Source: Bacteroidales bacterium UBA1711 (GTDB taxonomy: Bacteria > Bacteroidota > Bacteroidia > Bacteroidales > P3). From it: a stretch of DNA of 24,376 bases. The translations under genes were made by a program, and so were the position numbers. This document shows, one piece after another, positions 16,862-23,593 of the stretch. Position 1 is the first letter of the stretch. The number at the start of each line of letters is the position of its first letter. Location: the NCBI GenBank assembly GCA_002317325.1, contig DCJB01000036.1:1-24376 (forward strand), given 5' to 3'. Under the pieces are notes generated by a model. It was not told the DNA's origin. It worked only from the letters and a program-made list of their open reading frames with translations, and searched no databases.

Positions 16862-17665
16862 ATGAGACACAAAACACTGCTGCTACTCGCAGTTGTAGCA
16901 TTGGCAATGACCACCTCGTCGTGCGTCGTAACCCACAACATCCATTACAGACCCGTAGTAAAAGAGGGGGCCGGTCAGCGAATAGACAGCACCTTCGCGG
17001 TAGATTACGGCAACTTCAGCCTCAAATACGATGTCAGCGGGAGGGTTCAGCTGAAGAACAAGTGCGACTCGGTCATCTACATCGATATGTCGCGTTCCTG
17101 CATGATAGACACCGAGGGGGTGCAGCACCCGTTCTACACACAGGCGTTCCCCTCGCTCACCAATCTCAAAAGCACCGCCATACTCTACGGATCGGCCGAT
17201 GAAGCCTCGGTGGTTCCCACCGAAGTGCCCTGCCGTTATCTCGGCATAAGTCCCTTCACCACAGTCACACTCCCCTACCCCCGGCTGCCTCGCCCGCTTG
17301 ACGAACAACTCCAGGACGAGGAAGGCCGCTACCCGCTGGTGATGCGGTGCGGATCGCACGTGATGTACTATACCACAGACGATTTCGCCCCTGTGTGGCG
17401 GAAGATGATGGTTGACCTTGAGACCGACTACGACTCCGCCTTCCGCACCAACAAAGAGTTTGCCGAAGCAGAGCACTACACCACAGAATCGACCCATACA
17501 GGCAACGACATCGTCATCCGCACCTGTCTCAGCCTCACGGGCAAAGGAGTGCGCGTGGGCGTGCTTTCGAGCGTGATAGTGGTGGGCGTGGTCATACCCG
17601 CCATACTGCTCTTCACCAAAACGCCCTTCGCCATCACCGAGCGGAGCATCTTCTTCCATCCCTAA
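16862..17665 (+). CDS. Putative lipoprotein with C-terminal membrane helix, paralogue 2
   Basis: The 267-residue product is a diverged duplicate of the preceding gene. It has the same lipobox position (Cys21), VVTHNIHYRPVVKEG, VIYIDMSRSCMIDTEGVQHPF matched block by block, the LPYPRLPRP stretch, and a C-terminal hydrophobic helix (about 233-252). Unlike paralogue 1 it continues for about 15 residues after the helix, ending FFHP. The mature region has acquired or lost cysteines relative to its neighbour. Function is unknown. It lies 72 bases downstream of paralogue 1, without a visible promoter, and is followed by a strong hairpin. Confidence 0.82.
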   Translation: MRHKTLLLLAVVALAMTTSSCVVTHNIHYRPVVKEGAGQRIDSTFAVDYGNFSLKYDVSGRVQLKNKCDSVIYIDMSRSCMIDTEGVQHPFYTQAFPSLTNLKSTAILYGSADEASVVPTEVPCRYLGISPFTTVTLPYPRLPRPLDEQLQDEEGRYPLVMRCGSHVMYYTTDDFAPVWRKMMVDLETDYDSAFRTNKEFAEAEHYTTESTHTGNDIVIRTCLSLTGKGVRVGVLSSVIVVGVVIPAILLFTKTPFAITERSIFFHP

Positions 17666-17677
17666 CCGACAGTGCTG

Positions 17678-17720
17678 ACACTCCCCTCGTTCAACTACGC
17701 CAATTGAACGAGGGGAGTGT
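17678..17720 (+). terminator. Strong hairpin, probable terminator of the lipoprotein operon
   Basis: A perfect 17-bp stem (ACACTCCCCTCGTTCAA at 17678-17694 with its exact complement at 17704-17720) has a 9-base loop and starts 12 bases after the stop codon of paralogue 2. The following bases are TGTGTTTC, only a weak U-tract, so termination is likely but less certain than at 14339. It is the first of a series of hairpins in this gap. Confidence 0.75.
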
Positions 17721-17725
17721 TGTGT

Positions 17726-17836
17726 TTCAAGAATAAGGCTGACCATCATTCCCATTGGGGACAGACTGCGGTCCGAATGGAGGACGATTCGTCTGCTGTT
17801 CTTCTGCTGACTGCCAAGATAAGGGTTATTCTTGAA
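17726..17836. repeat. 111-bp segment bounded by 11-bp inverted repeats, with internal hairpins
   Basis: TTCAAGAATAA at 17726-17736 is the exact inverse of TTATTCTTGAA at 17826-17836. Inside lie two smaller hairpins. One is CCATT (17752-17756) with AATGG (17776-17780), enclosing GGAC/GTCC. The other is GACG-ATT-CGTC (17783-17793). No coding frame is evident. It could be a small non-autonomous element, a repetitive extragenic palindrome or a structured RNA. No flanking target duplication was identified. Confidence 0.45.
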
Positions 17837-17837
17837 C

Positions 17838-17900
17838 CAGAACAGCCGCACCGGCACCTCACGGACCCTTAACCGCAGAGGTGCCGGTGCGGCTATTCTG
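17838..17900. repeat. Long inverted repeat, 17-bp core plus 5-bp extension
   Basis: AGCCGCACCGGCACCTC (17844-17860) pairs perfectly with GAGGTGCCGGTGCGGCT (17878-17894). After one mismatch the stem is extended by CAGAA/TTCTG, giving 22 of 23 pairs with a 17-base loop. It starts one base after the segment ending at 17836. A further small palindrome, AGGTGT-ATG-ACACCT, follows at 17901-17915. There is no U-tract, so it is not a standard terminator in either direction. Confidence 0.6.
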
Positions 17901-17972
17901 AGGTGTATGACACCTTGTGATTGCCGATTCTGTGGGGTTTGATAGTTGGATTCAGATAGACAAAGAGAGACG

Positions 17973-18032
17973 TAAGTGTCAAGTTGCAGGATTTTTTTCG
18001 GGATTGTTGTTCTAAGTGTCAAATTGCAGGAT
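17973..18032. repeat. Pair of 20-bp direct repeats 40 bp apart
   Basis: TAAGTGTCAAGTTGCAGGAT at 17973-17992 recurs at 18013-18032 with one difference (A for G at the eleventh base). The start-to-start distance is 40 bp. They lie beyond the 3' end of the transposase remnant, where the end of an insertion element would be, so they may be terminal or subterminal transposase-binding sites. That role is inference. Confidence 0.55.
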
Positions 18033-18053
18033 GGACTAATCAAACAGTATCCG

Positions 18054-18061
18054 TACCTTTG
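18054..18061 (+). promoter_or_regulatory. Isolated -7-like box in the gene-poor gap
   Basis: TACCTTTG fits TAnnTTTG. No plus-strand gene follows it: the only ATGs downstream open frames of a few codons before the hairpin at 18134. It could start a short noncoding transcript of about 110 bases or be a chance match; the -33 element is not clear (the TTG of the upstream direct repeat is some 27 bases away). Confidence 0.3.
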
Positions 18062-18133
18062 CACAGCGGTCTGAAGCGCAACAGAGCTCTGCTGGGGAGC
18101 AATTCTGCGAGGAATAGAGCCGCAAGTATTATA

Positions 18134-18177
18134 CGCATGGAAGGCGGCCTCTGAGGGCCGCTTTCCCCTTCCATGCG
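18134..18177. repeat. Hairpin abutting the 3' end of the transposase remnant
   Basis: CGCATGGAAGG (18134-18144) pairs with CCTTCCATGCG (18167-18177). CGGCC (18145-18149) pairs with GGCCG (18156-18160) around a 6-base loop, leaving a 6-base bulge on one side. It ends 3 bases before the transposase stop codon on the minus strand, where it could act as a terminator for that gene. It could equally end a transcript begun at 18054 on the plus strand. Neither side has a good U-tract. Confidence 0.5.
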
Positions 18178-18180
18178 GTA

Positions 18181-18324
18181 TTACTTCAATGCCAAGAAAA
18201 ACCCACAAATGAACCGCTTGCGGTTCTCCTCGGACATCCCGCTGTGGGTGCTGAGGTTCTTCTTCTGGTTGGCGAAAGTCCCCTCAATCTTGTTGTTCGT
18301 GTTCGGCATGCCCGCACAGTCAGG
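18181..18324 (-). pseudogene. 3' remnant of a DDE-type transposase gene
   Basis: The minus strand encodes about 47 C-terminal residues of a transposase: CAGMPNTNNKIEGTFANQKK, then a block with LSTHSGMSEENRKRF, ending FICGFFLALK and TAA at 18181-18183. The pattern PNTNN-x-IEG-x-F-x3-KK-x-L-x2-HSG is typical of the C-termini of DDE transposases found in Bacteroidota insertion sequences. The closest ISfinder group cannot be assigned by eye (an ISAon1-like element is one guess). The rest of the gene is missing: upstream the sequence passes directly into the 3' end of the RseC gene, although the frame stays open by chance. The left boundary of the remnant is approximate. Confidence 0.72.
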
Positions 18325-18334
18325 CTGCTGGAGG

Positions 18335-18754
18335 CTATTCGGGGCGGGAGAGGGAGAAGGAGAAGCGGCGTTGGAGGCGGGTGCGGGAGAGGTAGAGAAT
18401 GAAGCCATAGAGGGCGACGGAGGCAAGGCTGAGGAGGGCGACGACCACTTCGGGCAGACCCGCGCAGGTGAGGAAGACGAAGACGGCCAGCAACACGGCG
18501 GCGGGCAAGAGGTAGGCCAGCAACACGGCACGCAGCCCCAATCCCGTATTGACGGCCACCACCACGGGGTCGCCCGGTGCGTAGGAACGCCAGTCGGAGG
18601 TCTGCACTTCGACAGTTTTGTCTTTGCTCTCGGCGAAGCCGCAATGGGCGTGGGCTTCGCAAGAAGAGCAGGCCGACTGCACGCGCATACGGACTGTGAC
18701 CGTTCCATGGTCGGCGGCAACCACGATGCCGCTGTGGGTGGCTATTCGTTCCAT
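18335..18754 (-). CDS. rseC: RseC/MucC-family membrane protein (SoxR-reducing system type)
   Basis: The 139-residue protein (ATG at 18754) matches the RseC family. A short N-terminal domain has a cysteine cluster (Cys29, Cys32 and Cys38, in SACSSCEAHAHC). A TVEVQTSDWRSYAPGDPVVV beta-rich stretch and two membrane helices (about 72-94 and 100-121) follow. In other bacteria RseC works with the Rnf electron-transport complex in reducing SoxR. In many Bacteroidales it directly precedes rnfB, but here its downstream side is a transposase remnant and no rnf gene follows. It overlaps the WG-repeat gene by 13 bases, so it is probably translated from the bat transcript. Confidence 0.85.
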   Translation of the reverse strand: MERIATHSGIVVAADHGTVTVRMRVQSACSSCEAHAHCGFAESKDKTVEVQTSDWRSYAPGDPVVVAVNTGLGLRAVLLAYLLPAAVLLAVFVFLTCAGLPEVVVALLSLASVALYGFILYLSRTRLQRRFSFSLSRPE

Positions 18755-20013
18755 GACTCGGGGGCTTCGCTGCAACGCCTTACGCATTTGCCTTTGTTGT
18801 CGATGTCGAACTGGAGGCCGTGCCAGAAGACTTCTGCCCTGCCCCAGTGGAAGGGGGAGGCGAGGTCGAAGACGAAAGGCAGGAAAACATCGCCCTGCGT
18901 GTTGAGGTATCCCCAGCGGCCGTTGGATTTGACGGGTGCGAGCCCGTCGGTGAACTGGTAAGCGTCGTCGAAAGATGGGTAGATGATGTTGCCCACGGTA
19001 TCGACGAAGCCGTAGTGGCCGTTGGATTCGATGAGGGCGTAGCCGTCGTGGTAGCGGTAAGCCTCGCCACGGTAGCGGCTGTTGTCGAACTGGAGGGGTA
19101 GGATTTCGCGGCCGAGTGTGTCGATGATGCCCCACTTGCCGTCCTTCATAGCCACGGTGGCGCCGTCGTTGAAGACCCCGCACTCGTCGAACCGGCAAGG
19201 AATGACCTGACGGCCCCGGTTGTCGATAAAGCCGGCCTTGCCCCCCTTGACCACCAGCAGCCGGTTGGGCGAGCGTGCGACGAAAGCCTGATAGACGCTG
19301 TCGCCGATAGGCTTCATGTCGCGACCATAGAGGCGGATGCCCGTCTCCTCGTAGCCGGCCATGAAGGTGCCTTCGTACATGGCCGTCACCACGTCGAACT
19401 TGAAAGTCAGCACCTCGCGGCCGCGGCGGTCAATCATGCCGTAACGGTCATATTTTCGCACCACAGCGAAGTCTTCGGAGAAGGGGAAGGCATACTCGAA
19501 ATCGGGGGCGATGGCGAGGGAGCCGAGCGTGTCGATATAGCCGTAGGCAGTGAGGAGGCTATCGACATCAACAGCCACGACTGCGAGGCCTTCGGAGAAG
19601 CCGCTGGCGGCACGGAAGCGGAAGGGGATACGGTATGAGCCGAGGGTGTCGAAGAAGCCGTAGAGGTCGCCGTCCTGAACGCGGATAAGACCTTCGGAAG
19701 GGAGCGAGACCTCGTGGTAGCGGCAGGGCACCACCTCCACACCCTGACGGTTGAGGAGTCCGGCCTGCTCGTAGTCCATCCACACGCGGCAGTAGTTGCC
19801 CACGAACCTATCGACATACCTGTACTTGTTGGGGGCGATGACGGTGCCGTCGGCCCGTTTGAAGCCGTAGAAGTCGCCCTCCTGTGTGGTTTGGATGCCA
19901 TCGACAAAGACAACTTCGCAGCCGCACGACTCATCTTCGGCATAGACCACAGAATCCTGTGCCGAAGCGGAGAGGGCGGAGAGCATGAGGAGGAAAAAGA
20001 GCAATCGTTTCAT
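18742..20013 (-). CDS. Secreted WG-repeat protein
   Basis: The 423-residue product begins with a signal peptide (MKRLLFFLLMLSALSASA, cut before Gln). It consists of about nine WG-type repeats of the form (W/Y/A)G-(F/Y/I/M)-x-(D/N)-x2-G-x3-(I/V)-x-P, for example AGFIDNRGRQVIP, WGIIDTLGREILP, YGFVDTVGNIIYP and WGYLNTQGDVFLP. Two cysteines near the start (ESCGC) and two near the end (GKCVRRC) bracket the repeats. WG-repeat proteins are common in Bacteroidota and probably bind proteins or glycans outside the inner membrane. No catalytic motif is seen. It lies 26 bases downstream of batE and overlaps rseC, so it appears to be part of the bat operon. Confidence 0.9.
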   Translation of the reverse strand: MKRLLFFLLMLSALSASAQDSVVYAEDESCGCEVVFVDGIQTTQEGDFYGFKRADGTVIAPNKYRYVDRFVGNYCRVWMDYEQAGLLNRQGVEVVPCRYHEVSLPSEGLIRVQDGDLYGFFDTLGSYRIPFRFRAASGFSEGLAVVAVDVDSLLTAYGYIDTLGSLAIAPDFEYAFPFSEDFAVVRKYDRYGMIDRRGREVLTFKFDVVTAMYEGTFMAGYEETGIRLYGRDMKPIGDSVYQAFVARSPNRLLVVKGGKAGFIDNRGRQVIPCRFDECGVFNDGATVAMKDGKWGIIDTLGREILPLQFDNSRYRGEAYRYHDGYALIESNGHYGFVDTVGNIIYPSFDDAYQFTDGLAPVKSNGRWGYLNTQGDVFLPFVFDLASPFHWGRAEVFWHGLQFDIDNKGKCVRRCSEAPESWNE

Positions 20014-20039
20014 ACTGTTTGGCTTTTGTTGGGTGAAAG

Positions 20040-20798
20040 TTATATTACGGTGGCCTCATCGACGGGCAGCCAGCCTTTGTTGCCGTCGGCGATGGTGATG
20101 CGGTACCAGTTGCCGAGAGTCTCGGTAATCTCCACTTTGGAGCCCTCGTGGAGAATGAATTTGTCGATGCTGGACACCTCGGGCGAACTCTTTACCACCA
20201 CCATGGGCTGCGTGATGATGGCGGATGAATGGCGGTTGTGTCGAGCCGATGAGGCGATGGCGCAGCCGATGCTGAGGAGCAGCAGGGCGGCGAGGGCGGC
20301 GGCAGCGAAGAGCGACCGCTTGCGGGCGGCATAGGCGCGGAGGAGGAAGAAACCCGCCACGGCGGCGCCGAGGGACAGCAACACCGCCAACACCACCAGC
20401 CGCCACCCCCGGGGGCTGAGCCAGCCCACCACGGCGCGGCCCCACGCCGAAAGGAAGAACTCGGGCAAGGGGGCTATGTGGTCCTCTGTCTTGCTGTTGG
20501 CCAGTTCAAGGTTCTGCCGCGCGTCGCGGAAGCCGGGCTCCATACGCAGGGCGCGTTCATAGTTGAGAATGGCGGCGCCCATTTCATCGAGACGATAGCA
20601 GGCATTGCCGAGGTTATAGTAGAGGGCGGCCGATTCCACGCCCGAGGCGAGGACGGCATTGTAGCACTCGGCGGCTTTGCCGAAGTCGCCCCGCTTGTAG
20701 GCCTCGTTGCCGCGGTCCATGAGCTGCCGGGGTGTCTGCGCCGAGAGGACGGTCGCCGAGAGAAGCACCAGCAATATGCAGAAAGTCTTTTTCATCAT
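20040..20798 (-). CDS. batE: BatE, TPR and SH3-domain membrane protein
   Basis: The 252-residue product has a signal peptide (MMKKTFCILLVLLSATVLSA, cut before Gln) and two to three tetratricopeptide repeats at about 25-105 (RGNEAYKRGDFGKAAECYNA, LYYNLGNACYRLDEMGAAIL). Two membrane helices follow at about 130-180. A C-terminal SH3-like domain includes EITETLGNWYRI and GNKGWLPVDEA. This order is that of BatE in the Bacteroides aerotolerance cluster. The start is one of two adjacent ATGs (20798 or 20795); a TTG two codons further upstream is less likely. It follows batD after 53 bases. The protein probably faces the periplasm with its TPR and SH3 parts. Confidence 0.92.
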   Translation of the reverse strand: MMKKTFCILLVLLSATVLSAQTPRQLMDRGNEAYKRGDFGKAAECYNAVLASGVESAALYYNLGNACYRLDEMGAAILNYERALRMEPGFRDARQNLELANSKTEDHIAPLPEFFLSAWGRAVVGWLSPRGWRLVVLAVLLSLGAAVAGFFLLRAYAARKRSLFAAAALAALLLLSIGCAIASSARHNRHSSAIITQPMVVVKSSPEVSSIDKFILHEGSKVEITETLGNWYRITIADGNKGWLPVDEATVI

Positions 20799-20851
20799 AA
20801 TCAAATGGGTTTGGGTGGCGGCGGGGCAGGAAGCCGTGCCGCTGCCGCCGT

Positions 20852-22660
20852 CTAAATCATCACAATCATTTCGATGGCCTCGTTGTAGATCTGCTGTTTT
20901 TTAGAGGCCGCGTCGCCGGGGGCGAAGCGGGCGAAATCCACGTCGCGCAGCGTATCCAAAATGCGCTGCTGCTGCTCGGCCGGCACCTGCTTCTCGACAA
21001 GGCACTGCCGCACAGTGTCGCTGCTGAGGAGTGCCAGTTCGATAGAGTACTTGTCGGCCAGGCAGCCCCAGATGGCTTTGTAAATCTCCTCGTAGAAGCG
21101 GTTGTCGTCGCCGCTGTCGAGGTGCTCGGCCGCGCGGCGGAGCCGCTTCTTGGCCTCTTTGGTGGCACGTTTGAGGCGCATACCAGCCACGTCCTCGCGG
21201 CGGGACTGCTCGCGGCGACCAAACAAAATGCCAGCGGCCGCAGCGGCCACAATCAGGGCTGCCAAGAGCCAAAACCACCATTCGGCCCGGTCGTCCCTGC
21301 CGCGGGCGACGAAGCTGCCGGGCGACACCTGAATGTAGTTGATGTCACTGTTGAGCAGTTTCACATCGTTCTTGCTGCTGGTGACGTTCTTCATGGCTTT
21401 GGGGTCGCCCTTGTGGATGCGGACGGGAACGGCTTCGACAGTGCGGGAGACATAGCGTCCCGCCTTGGGGTCGAAAAACAGTACCTTGAAGGCCGGTATC
21501 TCGTAGTTGCCCTGGCTGCGGGGGATGAGCACCCACTCGAAGGTGCGGCTGCCGCTCACGCCGTCGCTGTTGTAGGAAATGCGGTCGTTGACCTGAGGGT
21601 CATAGACCTCAAAAACCTTGGGGAAGTTGATTTGGGGGGATTCCAAGAGCATGAGGTTTCCGCGACCCGAGACAGTGATGCGATAGGTGATAGCCTCGTT
21701 GGCCCGGACCTCGCGGGTGTCGGTGCTGCACTTGACATCGAATGAACCCACGCCGCCGCAGAAGCCGTCGGGTGCAGGGGGAAGCCCCTTGACATTCACG
21801 CTGAGGCTGTTAGTGCGCAAGTGCTTCTCCACAGCCTGAGTGGGGTTAAAGAAGGGGTCGTCGAAGAGGTCCCAGACGGTGCCCGACCGCTGACGCTGAC
21901 GCTGCACGAGGGCCAGCACATCGAGGTCGAGCGGCTCGATAGTGAGCCGTCCCGACTCTTGGGCGAAGAGGGCGCCGCGGCGAATCTCGGCCACCATATA
22001 GCGTCGGCCGTCCACGGTCTCCTCATACTGCTTCACATTGCCGTCGCGGGTCAGGTCCTCGCTCCAAAAGCCCTTGTTGCCGGGGAGTTTGTCAATCTGA
22101 TACTGGCTGAGGGACACCTGGGTATAAATCTTATAAGTGAGGATGACCTGCTCGCCCTGATAGGGGTTGCTCTTGCTGATGGAGGCGCGGGCGAAGAGCG
22201 AGCGGCTGTCGATATTGGCCGACTGGGCGGGCTGCGATGCCCGGGGCTGGGACTGGGGCTGGCCGTAGCCGCCCGAGGGCTGCTGGCCGCTGCCTTTCTC
22301 CACCTTCACCGTGAATCCCTGGCACGAAAGGCGCTTGCCGTCAACAGTGCAGCTGGCGCTGCCGACGTTGAAAGTGCCCTCCTGATCGGCGAGAATGATG
22401 TAAGTGAAGCCGGAGACAACCGACCTCGACACCTGGCCGTTGATAATCGACATACCCGTCTGCATGGAGGTGTTGGGGCCCGAAAGGACGCTGAGGCCCT
22501 TGAAGCTGGGGCCGCGGAAGTCGCTGGCGCGGGCATCGACCTCGTATCGGACCTCAAACCGGCGGCCCACCTCCACCCGGCCTGGGGCACGCACGGTGAG
22601 TTCCTGCGCCCCAGCCAGCCCTGCGGCCATCAACAATAAGGCTATCAAAAGTTTCTTCAT
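20852..22660 (-). CDS. batD: BatD, aerotolerance-operon membrane protein
   Basis: The 602-residue protein has a signal peptide (to about residue 18, ending AGA before Gln), a long beta-rich periplasmic part and one membrane helix (about 461-481, WWFWLLAALIVAAAAAGILF). A cytoplasmic helical tail of about 120 residues follows, with KRATKEAKKRLRRAAEHL and YEEIYKAIWGCLADKY. Blocks such as ASISKSNPYQGEQVILTYKI and GSFDVKCSTD are typical of the BatD/oxygen-tolerance family. Bat proteins contribute to oxygen and oxidative-stress tolerance in Bacteroides, and act in the cell envelope in Leptospira and Francisella; the mechanism is unclear. A Gln/Gly-rich linker (about 123-148) separates the first two beta domains. 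Confidence 0.94.
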   Translation of the reverse strand: MKKLLIALLLMAAGLAGAQELTVRAPGRVEVGRRFEVRYEVDARASDFRGPSFKGLSVLSGPNTSMQTGMSIINGQVSRSVVSGFTYIILADQEGTFNVGSASCTVDGKRLSCQGFTVKVEKGSGQQPSGGYGQPQSQPRASQPAQSANIDSRSLFARASISKSNPYQGEQVILTYKIYTQVSLSQYQIDKLPGNKGFWSEDLTRDGNVKQYEETVDGRRYMVAEIRRGALFAQESGRLTIEPLDLDVLALVQRQRQRSGTVWDLFDDPFFNPTQAVEKHLRTNSLSVNVKGLPPAPDGFCGGVGSFDVKCSTDTREVRANEAITYRITVSGRGNLMLLESPQINFPKVFEVYDPQVNDRISYNSDGVSGSRTFEWVLIPRSQGNYEIPAFKVLFFDPKAGRYVSRTVEAVPVRIHKGDPKAMKNVTSSKNDVKLLNSDINYIQVSPGSFVARGRDDRAEWWFWLLAALIVAAAAAGILFGRREQSRREDVAGMRLKRATKEAKKRLRRAAEHLDSGDDNRFYEEIYKAIWGCLADKYSIELALLSSDTVRQCLVEKQVPAEQQQRILDTLRDVDFARFAPGDAASKKQQIYNEAIEMIVMI

Positions 22661-22732
22661 CTTAAAATGGAATGCTCTATACTATCAAATAGATTGTAAA
22701 TCATAGGTTGAGAACAGTGCGATGGGGGGGGG

Positions 22733-23533
22733 CTACCAGTCCTTCTCTATACGTCCGGGCGAGGCCACCTCGAGTTTCTTGGCGTTCTCCTTCATAGTGT
22801 TCTTCTCGTTGTTCTTGACGGCCTCCAACAGGCGTTCCGCGTCCTGCTTCTTTTGCTGGTCGCGCTTCTGTTGCTGCTTCTGCTGCTGTCGGTCCTGATT
22901 CGGCTGGTCGGGCTTGTTTTGTCCGCCGTTCTGGTTTTGGTCCTGCTTCTGCTGCTGATCCTTCCCCAGGTTGCCGTCCTTGCCTTGGTTGCCGTTCTTA
23001 CCGTCCTTCTGCTGCTGATCCTTGCCGCCGCCCTTTTGCTGCTGCTGTTGTTGCTGCTGCTGGGCCTGCTGCAACATCTTTTGGGCGTAGGAGAGGTTAT
23101 AACGGGTTTCGCCGTTCTTGGGGTTGAGCATCAGCGACTGCTGATAGGCGTCCACCGCCTGTTTGAACTGTTCCATGCCCTCGGCTCGGTTCTCCTTCTG
23201 CAAGCCCGATTTGAGCATACTGTTGCCCAAATTGTGGAAAATGCGGCTGCGCTGGCGGTCGGAAACGGCGGGCGACTGGGCTGCCTTGGCAAAGTGGGAG
23301 GCCGCCTCGTCGTACTTCTTCTGCCTGTAGAGGCTGTTGCCGAGGTTGTGGTGGGCGCGGTAAGCCGTGCTGTCGCTCTGGAGCGCCCTGCGGTAGCCCA
23401 CCTCGGCCTGGTCGAAACGCTTGGCGCGGTATTCGCGGTTGCCCCTGCGGGTCTCCTTGGCCGCCTGGACCGTTTGGGCGCAGGCCGTCGAGGCAAGCAG
23501 CACGAGGGCTATCAAAATCAGGTATCTTTTCAT
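22733..23533 (-). CDS. batC: BatC, TPR protein with Gln/Lys-rich tail
   Basis: The 266-residue product has a signal peptide (MKRYLILIALVLLASTACA, cut before Gln; the Cys there could also be read as a weak lipobox). Three or so tetratricopeptide repeats follow at about 25-150 (RRGNREYRAKRFDQAEVGYR, NLGNSLYRQKKYDEAASHFA, NLGNSMLKSG). A low-complexity tail of about 80 residues is made almost only of Gln, Lys, Asp, Asn and Gly, including a run of nine to ten Gln, and a short conserved end has LEVASPGRIEKDW. This is the standard BatC layout. The gap to batD is 72 bases and contains a nine-G run right next to the stop codon. Confidence 0.92.
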   Translation of the reverse strand: MKRYLILIALVLLASTACAQTVQAAKETRRGNREYRAKRFDQAEVGYRRALQSDSTAYRAHHNLGNSLYRQKKYDEAASHFAKAAQSPAVSDRQRSRIFHNLGNSMLKSGLQKENRAEGMEQFKQAVDAYQQSLMLNPKNGETRYNLSYAQKMLQQAQQQQQQQQQKGGGKDQQQKDGKNGNQGKDGNLGKDQQQKQDQNQNGGQNKPDQPNQDRQQQKQQQKRDQQKKQDAERLLEAVKNNEKNTMKENAKKLEVASPGRIEKDW

Positions 23534-23543
23534 GTCGAGAAAT

Positions 23544-23584
23544 CGGTTTGCTCAAACCGCCGTCCGCCCCTACCGGGGGAGGAC
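23544..23584. repeat. Inverted repeats between batB and batC
   Basis: The 60-base gap between batB and batC holds two adjacent symmetric sequences. The first is CGGTTTG-CT-CAAACCG (23544-23559), a perfect palindrome with a 2-base centre. The second is a GC-rich hairpin with GTCC/GGAC and CCCC/GGGG arms around TACC (23562-23584). They could act as a partial terminator, an RNA-processing site or an extragenic repeat. No U-tract follows on the minus strand. Confidence 0.5.
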
Positions 23585-23593
23585 TGGGGTGAG

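Noticed and set aside
16883..18208. Long open frame (441 codons) on the minus strand across the lipoprotein gene and the hairpin-rich gap
   Set aside because: It crosses several hairpins and a terminator, lies antisense to a clear lipoprotein, and shows no family motif.
18181..18720. Single open frame joining the transposase remnant to sequence within rseC
   Set aside because: Only the last 47 or so codons resemble a transposase; the rest is an out-of-frame reading of rseC, Pro/Ser/Ala-rich and without motifs.
22900..23060. Repetitive CTG/TTG-type triplets as a possible repeat array
   Set aside because: They are the codons of the Gln/Lys-rich BatC tail (CAG/CAA on the coding strand), not an independent repeat or CRISPR array.
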